Source of the DNA: Bremerella sp. TYQ1
GTDB lineage: Bacteria > Planctomycetota > Planctomycetia > Pirellulales > Pirellulaceae
Length of the DNA stretch: 64,000 nt
Assembly: GCF_020150455.1 (NCBI RefSeq)
Contig: NZ_CP083740.1
Span: 3,472,001-3,536,000, forward strand
Reading direction: 5' to 3'
The notes under the pieces were generated by a model. That model saw only the letters and a program-made list of their open reading frames with translations, searched no databases and was not told the origin of the DNA. The position numbers and the translations under genes are program-made. The first letter of the stretch is position 1, and each line of letters starts with the position of its first letter. Positions 38,162 through 46,536 of this stretch are shown here, one piece after another.

Positions 38162-39229
38162 GTGAGCGATCTCCTGCAGGAAAAAACTCTCACGAAGAAA
38201 ACTGCCAATTCGATGCCCGCAACTCGGCAGGCATCGAAAAGCGATACTTCCGTTCGTTCGCCAAGCCCCCGCTGGATCCTTGGCCCTGGGCTTGATCTCC
38301 TCTTGATCGCGAACATCTTCTGGCCGCTTCTTGTGCTCGTCCAGTATTTCGACGACAGATCCGGCCGGCAAGCAATCCAGTTCTGGCAAATTTATTTCAT
38401 TACGACACCTCATCGATGGAGCACGTTGGGGCTGGTCCTGCTTGATCGAACCCCCTATCGGGCCAATCCTCGATTCTTCCTTGGCTTTGCTATCGCCGTC
38501 GTTCTTATCTGCGTTGGCGTACGGATTGGAACAGGAGAACTAACTTGCCTGCTGGCAATTGACTACACTTGGAATGCTTGGCACTTCGCATCCCAACACC
38601 ATGGAATCTACCGCATCTATGGGAGACTAAGTCAAGCCAACACATTCCTGCCAGGCTGGCTGGAAAAGCTTCTACTACGCGGCTTCATGCTTTACTGCAT
38701 TCTAAGAGTAGCCCAAGTCGCAATTCGTCCAGGCATGCTTTCTGATGCTTTATCCATTGCCGACTGGATAGCGCCGATCATGCCTGGCATGGTGCTTCTC
38801 GATTGCTTATGGCACTACAACCGAAAATCACTCGGGCGGCTCCTATACCTGATAAGTATGATTGGACTTTTTTCCGGCATGCTTTGGGCAATCCACTTCA
38901 GTTTCCCTGCGATCGTACTCACGTTGACGACCGCTTCAGCGTGGTTTCATGCAAGCGAATATCTGGCCGTCGTCGGCTGGCGGATGCAGAAGCAACACGG
39001 CAATCGCGAAATTGATTCTCGTGATCGAATCTTCCAGTGGATCGCCTCGCGATGGGCTTTTTCTCTACTGATATTTATCGTCGTCCTTGGTTCTTGTAGT
39101 TGGCTCTTTGAACACCAGCTCCTAGAAACATGGCTCCTGCTGAACGTCATCGTTGCGTTTCTGCATTATGGGTACGACGGAGCCCTTTGGAAAAAACGTA
39201 AAACAAACACTCCTGCTGATCGAACATGA
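38162..39229 (+). CDS. Polytopic membrane protein of the DUF1559 operon
   Basis: A GTG start at 38162 lies 22 bases after the lipoprotein stop; an internal ATG at about 38214 is an alternative. The 355-aa protein has about eight hydrophobic segments and conserved-looking His residues (TPHRWST, HFASQHHGIYRI, FHASEYLAVV) that could bind metal or heme. No family is named with confidence. Its 3' end runs into the reading frame of the next gene, which starts 35 bases later at ATG 39264. Confidence 0.7.
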   Translation: MSDLLQEKTLTKKTANSMPATRQASKSDTSVRSPSPRWILGPGLDLLLIANIFWPLLVLVQYFDDRSGRQAIQFWQIYFITTPHRWSTLGLVLLDRTPYRANPRFFLGFAIAVVLICVGVRIGTGELTCLLAIDYTWNAWHFASQHHGIYRIYGRLSQANTFLPGWLEKLLLRGFMLYCILRVAQVAIRPGMLSDALSIADWIAPIMPGMVLLDCLWHYNRKSLGRLLYLISMIGLFSGMLWAIHFSFPAIVLTLTTASAWFHASEYLAVVGWRMQKQHGNREIDSRDRIFQWIASRWAFSLLIFIVVLGSCSWLFEHQLLETWLLLNVIVAFLHYGYDGALWKKRKTNTPADRT

Positions 39230-39263
39230 CGAACCGCGTTGGACAATAAGACGAGAGATTTTC

Positions 39264-40496
39264 ATGGGTCATCCATTTGAACAACAACCATCTTCGACTC
39301 TCGCGCGTTTGCTATCACTTCTTGTGCTAACGTCATGGATCGGCTCGCTGCTCTTTCATGGCAACAACGACGGCCTCTTGCTGCCATATGCCTGGTGGGA
39401 CGTAGCAGCTGTTGCAATCGCATCAGGCATCCCTTTGGCTTGGCTGATTGTTAGCTGGTCGGAATACCGGCTTTGCAACCAATCATTCCCTCCCTTCATT
39501 GCCCTGGGCGTGGGCATAACATTGCTGGCAGCATTTCGCCTTGGCTTCTGGAACGTGACTGAAAATACGACAACAACCATGCTGGAGCATGGAAACATCA
39601 CGACCAGAATTTCTGCTGCGCTGCTGGCGTCGCTAGGAATTGTATGCACGCTGCTTTCATACAAACAGAACAGCGTTGGTTCGGCCGAACAAGATCGATC
39701 GCATGCCAACTCTATTTCATGGCTGTTTGCGATCTTGCTGCTAATACTGGTTCCCATGACCTATGAACGTGCCAAGCTTCTTTCAAGCGAGAAACGAGCG
39801 TTTGAGTTCCTCGACCAATCCCGACTCGCGGAAGCGTCGCAACTTTTAAAACGCTGTCTCTTGCTGGATCCAGAGAGTTCTTTTCGCGGAAGACCGATTC
39901 AGCCATTGATCGATGACCTGGAAGAACGGCTCGCGACGGTTAAGCTTCGAGCCGTGCATCCGCTTCCAGATGATTCGCTCCCACCACCCCGCATCGAACG
40001 TGCCATCGACTTGGCCGTTTTAGGCAAACGCGAGGACGCATTGCTACTACTGCTTCCCGTCGCACAGCAACCCACGTTTGCAATGAATGGAGGCCATGAA
40101 CTACTTGGAACGCTTTACCAAGACCGTCACGAGTGGAAGGAATCCCTTTTTCACTTCCAATTGGCTTCTGAGTTCTGGCGGTCAAAGCAGAATTCAGAAT
40201 TACGAAAGGCTCGACTCGCTCAATCACTCCAAGGCGAGGCGTTTGCACTCCGCAAGCTTGGGAGAATCGATCAAGCCGAAGCCGCCTATCTTCGCCTGTT
40301 GGAAATACAGCCGACTGCCGAACGCCATTTTTTGCTCGCGCAGTTTTACGAAGACATCCAGGAAACGTCCCTCGCAAGTCAACATGCCAACTTGGCGGCG
40401 GAACTTGCCCCGAATCAATTCAGGGAATCGAGCAAAGCCCTCATCTCGAAAATGCGGACAAACCATTTTGGCTGCTTCCAGCTCTTCAACGAGTGA
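39264..40496 (+). CDS. Membrane protein with TPR-like C-terminal domain
   Basis: ATG 39264 is used; the frame is open to 39153 but overlaps the previous gene. The 410-aa protein has three to five membrane segments in its first 180 residues and then tetratricopeptide-like helical pairs (AFEFLDQSRLAEASQLLKRCLLLDPES, ALRKLGRIDQAEAAYLRLLEIQP, LAQFYEDIQETSLASQHANLAAELAP). TPR domains usually mediate protein contacts. It ends the DUF1559 operon and converges with the phosphonate transporter operon. Confidence 0.75.
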   Translation: MGHPFEQQPSSTLARLLSLLVLTSWIGSLLFHGNNDGLLLPYAWWDVAAVAIASGIPLAWLIVSWSEYRLCNQSFPPFIALGVGITLLAAFRLGFWNVTENTTTTMLEHGNITTRISAALLASLGIVCTLLSYKQNSVGSAEQDRSHANSISWLFAILLLILVPMTYERAKLLSSEKRAFEFLDQSRLAEASQLLKRCLLLDPESSFRGRPIQPLIDDLEERLATVKLRAVHPLPDDSLPPPRIERAIDLAVLGKREDALLLLLPVAQQPTFAMNGGHELLGTLYQDRHEWKESLFHFQLASEFWRSKQNSELRKARLAQSLQGEAFALRKLGRIDQAEAAYLRLLEIQPTAERHFLLAQFYEDIQETSLASQHANLAAELAPNQFRESSKALISKMRTNHFGCFQLFNE

Positions 40497-40528
40497 ACGT
40501 CGCTCACATGTCGGCACCGACAAGCTGA

Positions 40529-41593
40529 CTAGTCTTGTATCCACTTCATCCGAAGAGTTTGTGAAATTGCTTCTAAGGTAACCACGGTCAAAAAGATGGC
40601 AATCAGTACGGTTGTCGCGTGTCCAAACTGAAAGTTATGCCACTTCCCCATCAGCTCAACCCCGATTCCTCCCGCGCCAACAATCCCGAGTACTGTAGCC
40701 GCTCGTACGTTGCGTTCCAAAATGTACTGAACGTACGCGAGGTATTGTGGCAACACCTGTGGCAACAACGCATGAAGAAATACGTCAATTCGACCAACGC
40801 CGCTAGACGAGAGTGCCTCCGAAGGACCAGGCTTGGTGTTGTCGATGTCGTCGGCGAAAAATTTTCCGAGAAAGCCTGCCGAATGAAGCCCGAGTGCCAA
40901 AACGCCGGCAGCAGGGCCAAACCCAAAGAGCAGGACGAAGAAAAGTGCCGAGATCAGTTCAGGGATGGCCCGACTCAAGCTGCAAACAGATCTTGCTAAC
41001 GAAACAAGTGGACCAGTTTTGGTAATCCGCCTAGAGCCCAGCATTCCCAGGGGAAAACCACATACGATCGCCATGATGGTTCCCCACAGGGCGATTTCCA
41101 AGGTCTCCCACATAAGCCACGCAACTCGCTGCAAGTACCCCACCGGTTTGACGAGCACTTCTTTTACCTCGGTTACCTCTCGTTCGACCACGGTTCCATC
41201 AACAAACTCAACCGATATCGCCGGCACTTCTCGCTTCTCGATATAACTAAACCACGGTAAGCTGCCGCGTTCAAAGTTTTCGATTCGGCTCGTTTCCTGC
41301 TCGCTTGCAATCATCGGCGGCCAACCTTGCTCGAAAAAACGTGTCGTCGCTTCGACGACTTGACTCGACTCTCCGAGACCCACCAGAGATAGAATCGCCT
41401 GAACTGTTTCTTGCGCGGCCGAGGCCAATCCAACTCGTCCAAACGAATAAATAAGTGCCGAGCCAATCAGAATCGTTGCCAAAAACACTGGCAAAAGTGA
41501 ACGCCGCTTTACAGGCCAGCCCGCTTGGTTCATTGCGTCGATATTTACCGAACTTTCAGGCTGGTCACGGGAAGAACCGTTGGTGGGCACCAC
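40529..41593 (-). CDS. phnE: Phosphonate-type ABC transporter permease PhnE
   Basis: The 354-aa permease has several membrane helices with an extended extracytoplasmic segment early on, and the EAA loop GPSEALSSSGVGRIDVFLHALLPQV that contacts the ATPase. The final part GHATTVLIAIFLTVVTLEAISQTLR is typical of PhnE. It is the last gene of a four-gene minus-strand operon. Substrates of this family are phosphonates, phosphate or phosphite; no C-P lyase genes are in the window. Confidence 0.9.
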   Translation of the reverse strand: MVPTNGSSRDQPESSVNIDAMNQAGWPVKRRSLLPVFLATILIGSALIYSFGRVGLASAAQETVQAILSLVGLGESSQVVEATTRFFEQGWPPMIASEQETSRIENFERGSLPWFSYIEKREVPAISVEFVDGTVVEREVTEVKEVLVKPVGYLQRVAWLMWETLEIALWGTIMAIVCGFPLGMLGSRRITKTGPLVSLARSVCSLSRAIPELISALFFVLLFGFGPAAGVLALGLHSAGFLGKFFADDIDNTKPGPSEALSSSGVGRIDVFLHALLPQVLPQYLAYVQYILERNVRAATVLGIVGAGGIGVELMGKWHNFQFGHATTVLIAIFLTVVTLEAISQTLRMKWIQD

Positions 41594-41674
41594 GAGAATC
41601 TCTTTGTTGCTTTCGCCTGTCGAGGCTCGGTTCAGTTTACTATCGCTTTAAGAAACGATTAGAGAATGCTTGGC

Positions 41675-42442
41675 TTAGTTGTGATGAACGGCTGCCGCTC
41701 CACGATCATTCGACATGTTGCCCCACTCTGTCACAGGTCCGTCAAACTGGATGACCCCAGAGGATAAGTGCACAATACGATCGGCATATTCGTGAGCCAG
41801 ATCAGGCTGATGAAGGCTGCACAAAACGGTTGCGTTACACTCACGAGCAACATCACGGAGTAACGAAAGAATGGCACGACTCGTCTCAGGATCAAGACTC
41901 GCCACAGGTTCGTCTGCCAGAACCAATTTCGGTTGTCGTATCAGGGCTCGTGCGATAGCGACTCTTTGCTGCTGCCCGCCTGAGAGCTTTCCCGATCGCC
42001 TTAGAGCATGAGATGGCTCCAGACCAACGCGATCGAGCCATTGGCATGCATTGGCACGCTCTCGGCTTGTCCAATACCGAAAAGCGGATCGACGCCGTGG
42101 CACCCAGGGAAGCATTCCAAGCATCAAATTGTCGAGACACGTCAGCCTTTCAACCAACTCGAAGTGCTGATGAACCATACCGATTTGACGTTGCAGCTCC
42201 CGGCAATTCCTAGTCGTCAAAACGGTATCATCAATTGCAATTTGCCCTTGGTCGGCGGTCAACTGCCCACTGATCAGTTTTAAAAGAGTCGATTTACCAG
42301 CTCCGGAACTCCCTAACATCACGCAGAACTCACCTCGCTTTAATTGCAAGCTGACATCGCGCAGAACTTGCGTTGGGCCTGTCTTTCCTTCGTAAGATTT
42401 GCTAACCGCGTTTATCGAAAGCATCACGTTTCTGCTTGTCAT
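41675..42442 (-). CDS. phnC: Phosphonate-type ABC transporter ATPase PhnC
   Basis: The 255-aa ATPase has Walker A GSSGAGKST, a Q loop (GMVHQHFELV), signature LSGGQQQRVAIARAL, Walker B LVLADEPVASLDP and a switch His (SLHQPDLAHEYADR). The PhnC-type linker contains LLGMLPW-like residues. It is between the permease and the binding protein in the operon. Confidence 0.93.
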   Translation of the reverse strand: MTSRNVMLSINAVSKSYEGKTGPTQVLRDVSLQLKRGEFCVMLGSSGAGKSTLLKLISGQLTADQGQIAIDDTVLTTRNCRELQRQIGMVHQHFELVERLTCLDNLMLGMLPWVPRRRSAFRYWTSRERANACQWLDRVGLEPSHALRRSGKLSGGQQQRVAIARALIRQPKLVLADEPVASLDPETSRAILSLLRDVARECNATVLCSLHQPDLAHEYADRIVHLSSGVIQFDGPVTEWGNMSNDRGAAAVHHN

Positions 42443-42512
42443 TTAGAAGATAAAACGGAAGCCGATAGGCCAGCAAAATTGACCGAATGATGCACGAGAC
42501 TTGCACGACTCT

Positions 42513-43469
42513 TTAACGGTTCGCCGCACGCTCGATGATTGCACCAATCAACTGCGGCGTAACGGGAGCAAGCTGGGCAATGGCGTCATCGAAATCCTCT
42601 TGGGGAAAATCAATGTCATATCGCTCGTATTGATCGCCACCATATCCTCGTATCATCTCTGGCCGAATACCAGGTGATTGATGGATCTTGCGAAATGCGT
42701 CTCGCAGCTTTTCCTTCACCGCGCCGGGCAAGCCACAATTCATCACCAAAGGAGGATTGGGAATAGGTGGGCTAACGGCAACGACCTGGAACTCTTTTGC
42801 ATTGATCGAACCGGTGTTGATTGCTTTCTCATAGGCATCGAGCGAACAGCCGGCTGCATCGACATGTCCTTCTCGCAGTGCAGCCAACGCATCGCTATGG
42901 CTGCCGGTAATGACGACACGTTTCAATCCCAGGACAGGATCGACGGCCGCGTTGAGTAGCATCGCAATCGGAAATCGGAAGCTCGAGGTCGAGTTGATAT
43001 CTCCCAACGCGATTGTCTTGCCACGCAAGTCAGTCAGACCGCGGTCATTCTCACCTCGCCGTGCAACGATGGCCGAGCGATAAGAATTCGAGTTTCGCTT
43101 GACCGCCACGGCCAAAAGCTCCGCGGCACTTCGGCGGCGAGCCTGATCAAAAGTGACTGGACCGACGAATGCGATATCAACCCGCTTCGCAGCAAGGCCT
43201 TCCACCACAGCCGCGTAGGAAGTACCAACTCGCAGTTCGCAATGAAGACCAAAGTTTTCCTTGATGGCATTGAAGACCGGTCGAAAGTCACTCAATGTCG
43301 TATCGGCGCCTGTGTCTGCCGGGATGAGCATTACCTGAAGCGGCTTCTGCTCGCTGCCGTCTCGCTGGATTTCCTCCGCGTAGACCGACGTCGTCGTACA
43401 GAACCCGACAATGCCGAGTAAAACCGGGAAGAAATGCATTGCAAACTGGCGGACAGGCTTTCCAATCAT
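42513..43469 (-). CDS. phnD: Phosphonate-type substrate-binding protein PhnD
   Basis: The 318-aa precursor has a signal peptide (about 1-31). The mature part resembles PhnD: LQVMLIPADTG, VGTSYAAVVEGLAAKRVDIAFVGPVTF, LRGKTIALGDINSTSS and VAVSPPIPNPPLVM. The start overlaps the stop of the phosphoesterase by one base (TGATG), coupling uptake to extracellular hydrolysis. Confidence 0.88.
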   Translation of the reverse strand: MIGKPVRQFAMHFFPVLLGIVGFCTTTSVYAEEIQRDGSEQKPLQVMLIPADTGADTTLSDFRPVFNAIKENFGLHCELRVGTSYAAVVEGLAAKRVDIAFVGPVTFDQARRRSAAELLAVAVKRNSNSYRSAIVARRGENDRGLTDLRGKTIALGDINSTSSFRFPIAMLLNAAVDPVLGLKRVVITGSHSDALAALREGHVDAAGCSLDAYEKAINTGSINAKEFQVVAVSPPIPNPPLVMNCGLPGAVKEKLRDAFRKIHQSPGIRPEMIRGYGGDQYERYDIDFPQEDFDDAIAQLAPVTPQLIGAIIERAANR

Positions 43470-45316
43470 CAGGGGGCTTTCACCGTCTTCATGTTTGGTC
43501 GAACTGTTTTTCCGTGAGTAACGGACTCTGGTTGGTGACTTTGCGGATCACCATTGGGTTCCGATCCACTTTGCTGCGGCTGATCGGCAGGTGCTTGATC
43601 CAGCTTGATCGTGAAAGTGTGATCTCCAGCCAACATGTAGCTGTCGTGGAGCGGGCTGTAGGCCATCATGTGAACCGTATTTCCATCTGGATCGAATTCA
43701 AGCAATCGCAAGTACCCTTCTCCGCCAAGTTCCCGCATCTGGTAATTGGCAAGGATCTGGTGCACCAATTGGCCGTGGTCGTTCCGATCGGCGCGATATC
43801 CGGTTCCATCGTTAAGGACATGCCCATTGAAGGTAAATACAAAGTTGTGCTTGCGTACCAACTTGTCCCACAGCTCTTGTCCATCGTTCACCGGACGAGG
43901 CGTACGGTATTTGTGTGGATTCCAGTGATTGGGATGGGACGAATCGGTGTGATCATACCGCCGCGAATCGGAGTACATGTACGCGTGCGTCACCAAGATG
44001 CCTTTACGATCGGCATGCTTCTTCATCACGTCATTCGCCCAGGCAATCACCTCGTCGCGTGGCGCCCACTCTAACGCGATGATAATCCATTTCTGGCCAG
44101 CGACCTCAAACAGATGGAAGGTGTTATCGAGCTTTTTATCCTCGAATGCTCCACCAAAGCCGGGCATTTCCGCCGTTTTCTCAAATGAGAAGTATTCATT
44201 AAGAAAAGTATCTCGCGTGGAAGCGTCTCCAGATGGGCCATAATCATGGTTTCCACCGACGATCGCATAGGGCAACTGGCCGTCGAGCAAACGCATCGAT
44301 TCGGAGGCACGTTCCCACTCTTTGCGCGTGTTATTGTCGGTGATGTCCCCAAGGTGCAGCACGTATTGAATGTTTCGTTCCTTCCCATGGGCACGCAGCC
44401 AAGCCGTTTGCGTCGAGAACAAACCTGGGTACCGCACGGAATAAACCTGGGTATCTGGCAGCAACGCCAATGTCCAAGATCCCTCGACGAATCCTCGCTG
44501 GACTCTCGGAGATAACGTGACTTCGATAGCTTTCGCTTTGCGGTTATCGACGTCTTGCACGTGGGTCAGCAAATTCGACGCAAAGCGTTTGGCAAGATCT
44601 TGCCGTTGCGGTTCGTCGACGCGGTTTCCTTCCTCATCGATCGATTTATCGATGTGCATAGCCCCGAGGATAATACGTCCCTGGCCATAGGCTCCTTCCA
44701 TTAGAATCGGGTGCCCTGCTCCGATATCGGAGCTCAAGATAACCTCGAACCCGCTTTGTCGATCGAACGTCTCCCAACCAAGGCGTTCATGCGTGAACGC
44801 CAGCTTGTTCTTGGTGGTTGGCATTCCCTTAACCAACGAATGCTGGGGAGACAAAACGTGCACATCCGAAGAATCAATATCGCATCGACGTGCTTCTAAC
44901 GTCGTGGGCAGAAATGGCGGTCGATCTTCTGTTTGGTCTGCCTGAGTCATCTGCACAAGAACGTTGCCGTCGTCTACGAATTTGTAGAGATCTTCGGCAT
45001 ACTTCTTCATGTAGCCTTGGTAGGCGGGGTCTTCACTGGCGAAGCTTCCGATGAAGATCAGCCCGGAAAGCCCCCACGGCGATTTATCCATCGGAAGAGG
45101 CTCGACCTCGAAACCTGCATCGGCGAGCAGTTGCTCGCTACCGGTTCGATTCGTCCACTTATCCTGATGATCCCAGACGTAAGCTTTAACCGACTTTGAA
45201 TCTTGGGTAGCAGCCAGAAGGCGTGATGGGTTGAGCATAAAGCCGATCGTCATTACTAGAGTTAATTTCGCAATCATCCCGAGTTGAATACGGAATAACG
45301 GAGGCCTGTTGTGCAT
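43469..45316 (-). CDS. Secreted calcineurin-like phosphoesterase, first gene of the phn operon
   Basis: The 615-aa precursor starts with a signal peptide. Residues about 40-270 are a ThuA/glutamine amidotransferase-like domain (VLVQMTQADQ, YGQGRIILGAMHID). The metallophosphoesterase domain follows: LPDTQVY, VLHLGDITDNN, AIVGGNHDYGPSG, GILVTHAYMYSDSR and FTFNGHVLNDGTG carry the metal-binding Asp, Asn and His residues. It would release phosphate or phosphonate from esters outside the cell for uptake by the coupled transporter. The C-terminus is Pro/Gln-rich. Confidence 0.85.
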   Translation of the reverse strand: MHNRPPLFRIQLGMIAKLTLVMTIGFMLNPSRLLAATQDSKSVKAYVWDHQDKWTNRTGSEQLLADAGFEVEPLPMDKSPWGLSGLIFIGSFASEDPAYQGYMKKYAEDLYKFVDDGNVLVQMTQADQTEDRPPFLPTTLEARRCDIDSSDVHVLSPQHSLVKGMPTTKNKLAFTHERLGWETFDRQSGFEVILSSDIGAGHPILMEGAYGQGRIILGAMHIDKSIDEEGNRVDEPQRQDLAKRFASNLLTHVQDVDNRKAKAIEVTLSPRVQRGFVEGSWTLALLPDTQVYSVRYPGLFSTQTAWLRAHGKERNIQYVLHLGDITDNNTRKEWERASESMRLLDGQLPYAIVGGNHDYGPSGDASTRDTFLNEYFSFEKTAEMPGFGGAFEDKKLDNTFHLFEVAGQKWIIIALEWAPRDEVIAWANDVMKKHADRKGILVTHAYMYSDSRRYDHTDSSHPNHWNPHKYRTPRPVNDGQELWDKLVRKHNFVFTFNGHVLNDGTGYRADRNDHGQLVHQILANYQMRELGGEGYLRLLEFDPDGNTVHMMAYSPLHDSYMLAGDHTFTIKLDQAPADQPQQSGSEPNGDPQSHQPESVTHGKTVRPNMKTVKAP

Positions 45317-45656
45317 CGTGTCTTATCTCCAAGTTGCGATTCGACAACTTCGCATGAAATGCCGAGTGGATTTTTTATTCACTACAACAAGACTTCTAAC
45401 TTGCTGCTTTCAGACCACAATATGGCGAATTAATTCGAGCCAGTCTATCACTCTGGATAAAATTAACTCTACAATAACAAATCCTGGACATTTCATCCTG
45501 CCAATGAGACGCGTTGTTCATTGCTGGCAAACGAATATGATGATGCATAGCAACTGCCATGATCTTCTGACGTCAAAACACCTCAGCAATTCATCGCAAG
45601 CACCATGTGAGCTTTGCCTGGCCCATGCCCCTTTTCATAGATACGCCTAAGCTACG
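45317..45656. promoter_or_regulatory. Divergent promoter region with palindrome
   Basis: This 340-base region between the phosphoesterase and the RpiR gene must hold both promoters. It contains a perfect 12-bp palindrome, CGAATTAATTCG, at 45427-45438, a plausible RpiR-family operator. A further AT-rich stretch lies near 45460-45480. Confidence 0.4.
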
Positions 45657-46502
45657 ATGAGCATCGGAAACCCTAACAACGTCTCACCTAACTCTTGGCG
45701 AAAAACGTTTCGCAGGCTTCACGGCGATCTCACCGCGGCGGAGCAGCGTGCTGGGGAATATTTTGAAAATCATCCCGAGGCAGCCTATCGATCCATTAGT
45801 GAAGTCGTCGCCCATAGTGAGATTGGCTATGGCACGATCATTCGATTCTGCCAAAAGCTTGGGTGCAAGGGCTTTCAAGAGTTCAAGATTCTGCTCGCGA
45901 CCGATGGAGTCGCCCACGGACATGTAGAAGACAACTCTGCGAACCCTGCCGAAAGCGAAACGGCCAAGCGACTTCGCAGTGACTTAAACGAGACACTGCG
46001 TCTGCTGGAAGAAAACGATCTGCACCAGGCAGCCGTCAAGCTACTTAAAAGTCGCGTCGTCCTGATCGTGGGCGTAGCCAGCTCGGCACCTCTTGTGTTG
46101 AGCCTCGCTTGGAAATTAAGTCGCATCGGCATTGACGCTCGCTCTTCGACCGAAGGCTACGTCATGGCCGTCAATGCGACACTGCTGACGAAATCCGATA
46201 CGCTTTTTGCGATCAGTTCTTCTGGAGCCACCAAAGACATCTTACATGCTGCGGAAGTTGCCAAGGAGCAAAAAGCTTCGATCGTGGCGATGACAAACTT
46301 TTCGACGTCTCCCCTTAACTCGTTGGCCGATACCTCGCTGATCACGACAGCGAATCGCGATCCGATCAAAGCAGAGGCCCCTTCCCTCATCGCCGGCGAA
46401 TCTGTCCTCGAAATGTTGTTCGAGAAGCTCCTTTCGATCGCCCCAGAGCGACAAGAACATCTGATACGTTCGTCGAAGGCAGTATCTGATCGAAAACTAT
46501 AG
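45657..46502 (+). CDS. MurR/RpiR-family transcriptional regulator
   Basis: The 281-aa protein has an N-terminal helix-turn-helix of RpiR type (SISEVVAHSEIGYGTIIRFCQKLGCKGFQEFK) and a C-terminal SIS domain (VVLIVGVASSAPLVLSLAWKL ... TLFAISSSGATKDILHAAEVAK), which binds phosphosugars. It is divergent from the phosphoesterase-phn operon and is probably its regulator. The ligand is unknown. Confidence 0.9.
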   Translation: MSIGNPNNVSPNSWRKTFRRLHGDLTAAEQRAGEYFENHPEAAYRSISEVVAHSEIGYGTIIRFCQKLGCKGFQEFKILLATDGVAHGHVEDNSANPAESETAKRLRSDLNETLRLLEENDLHQAAVKLLKSRVVLIVGVASSAPLVLSLAWKLSRIGIDARSSTEGYVMAVNATLLTKSDTLFAISSSGATKDILHAAEVAKEQKASIVAMTNFSTSPLNSLADTSLITTANRDPIKAEAPSLIAGESVLEMLFEKLLSIAPERQEHLIRSSKAVSDRKL

Positions 46503-46536
46503 AAGCAACACGCAGCGTAGTAGAGTTTCCTGGTCG

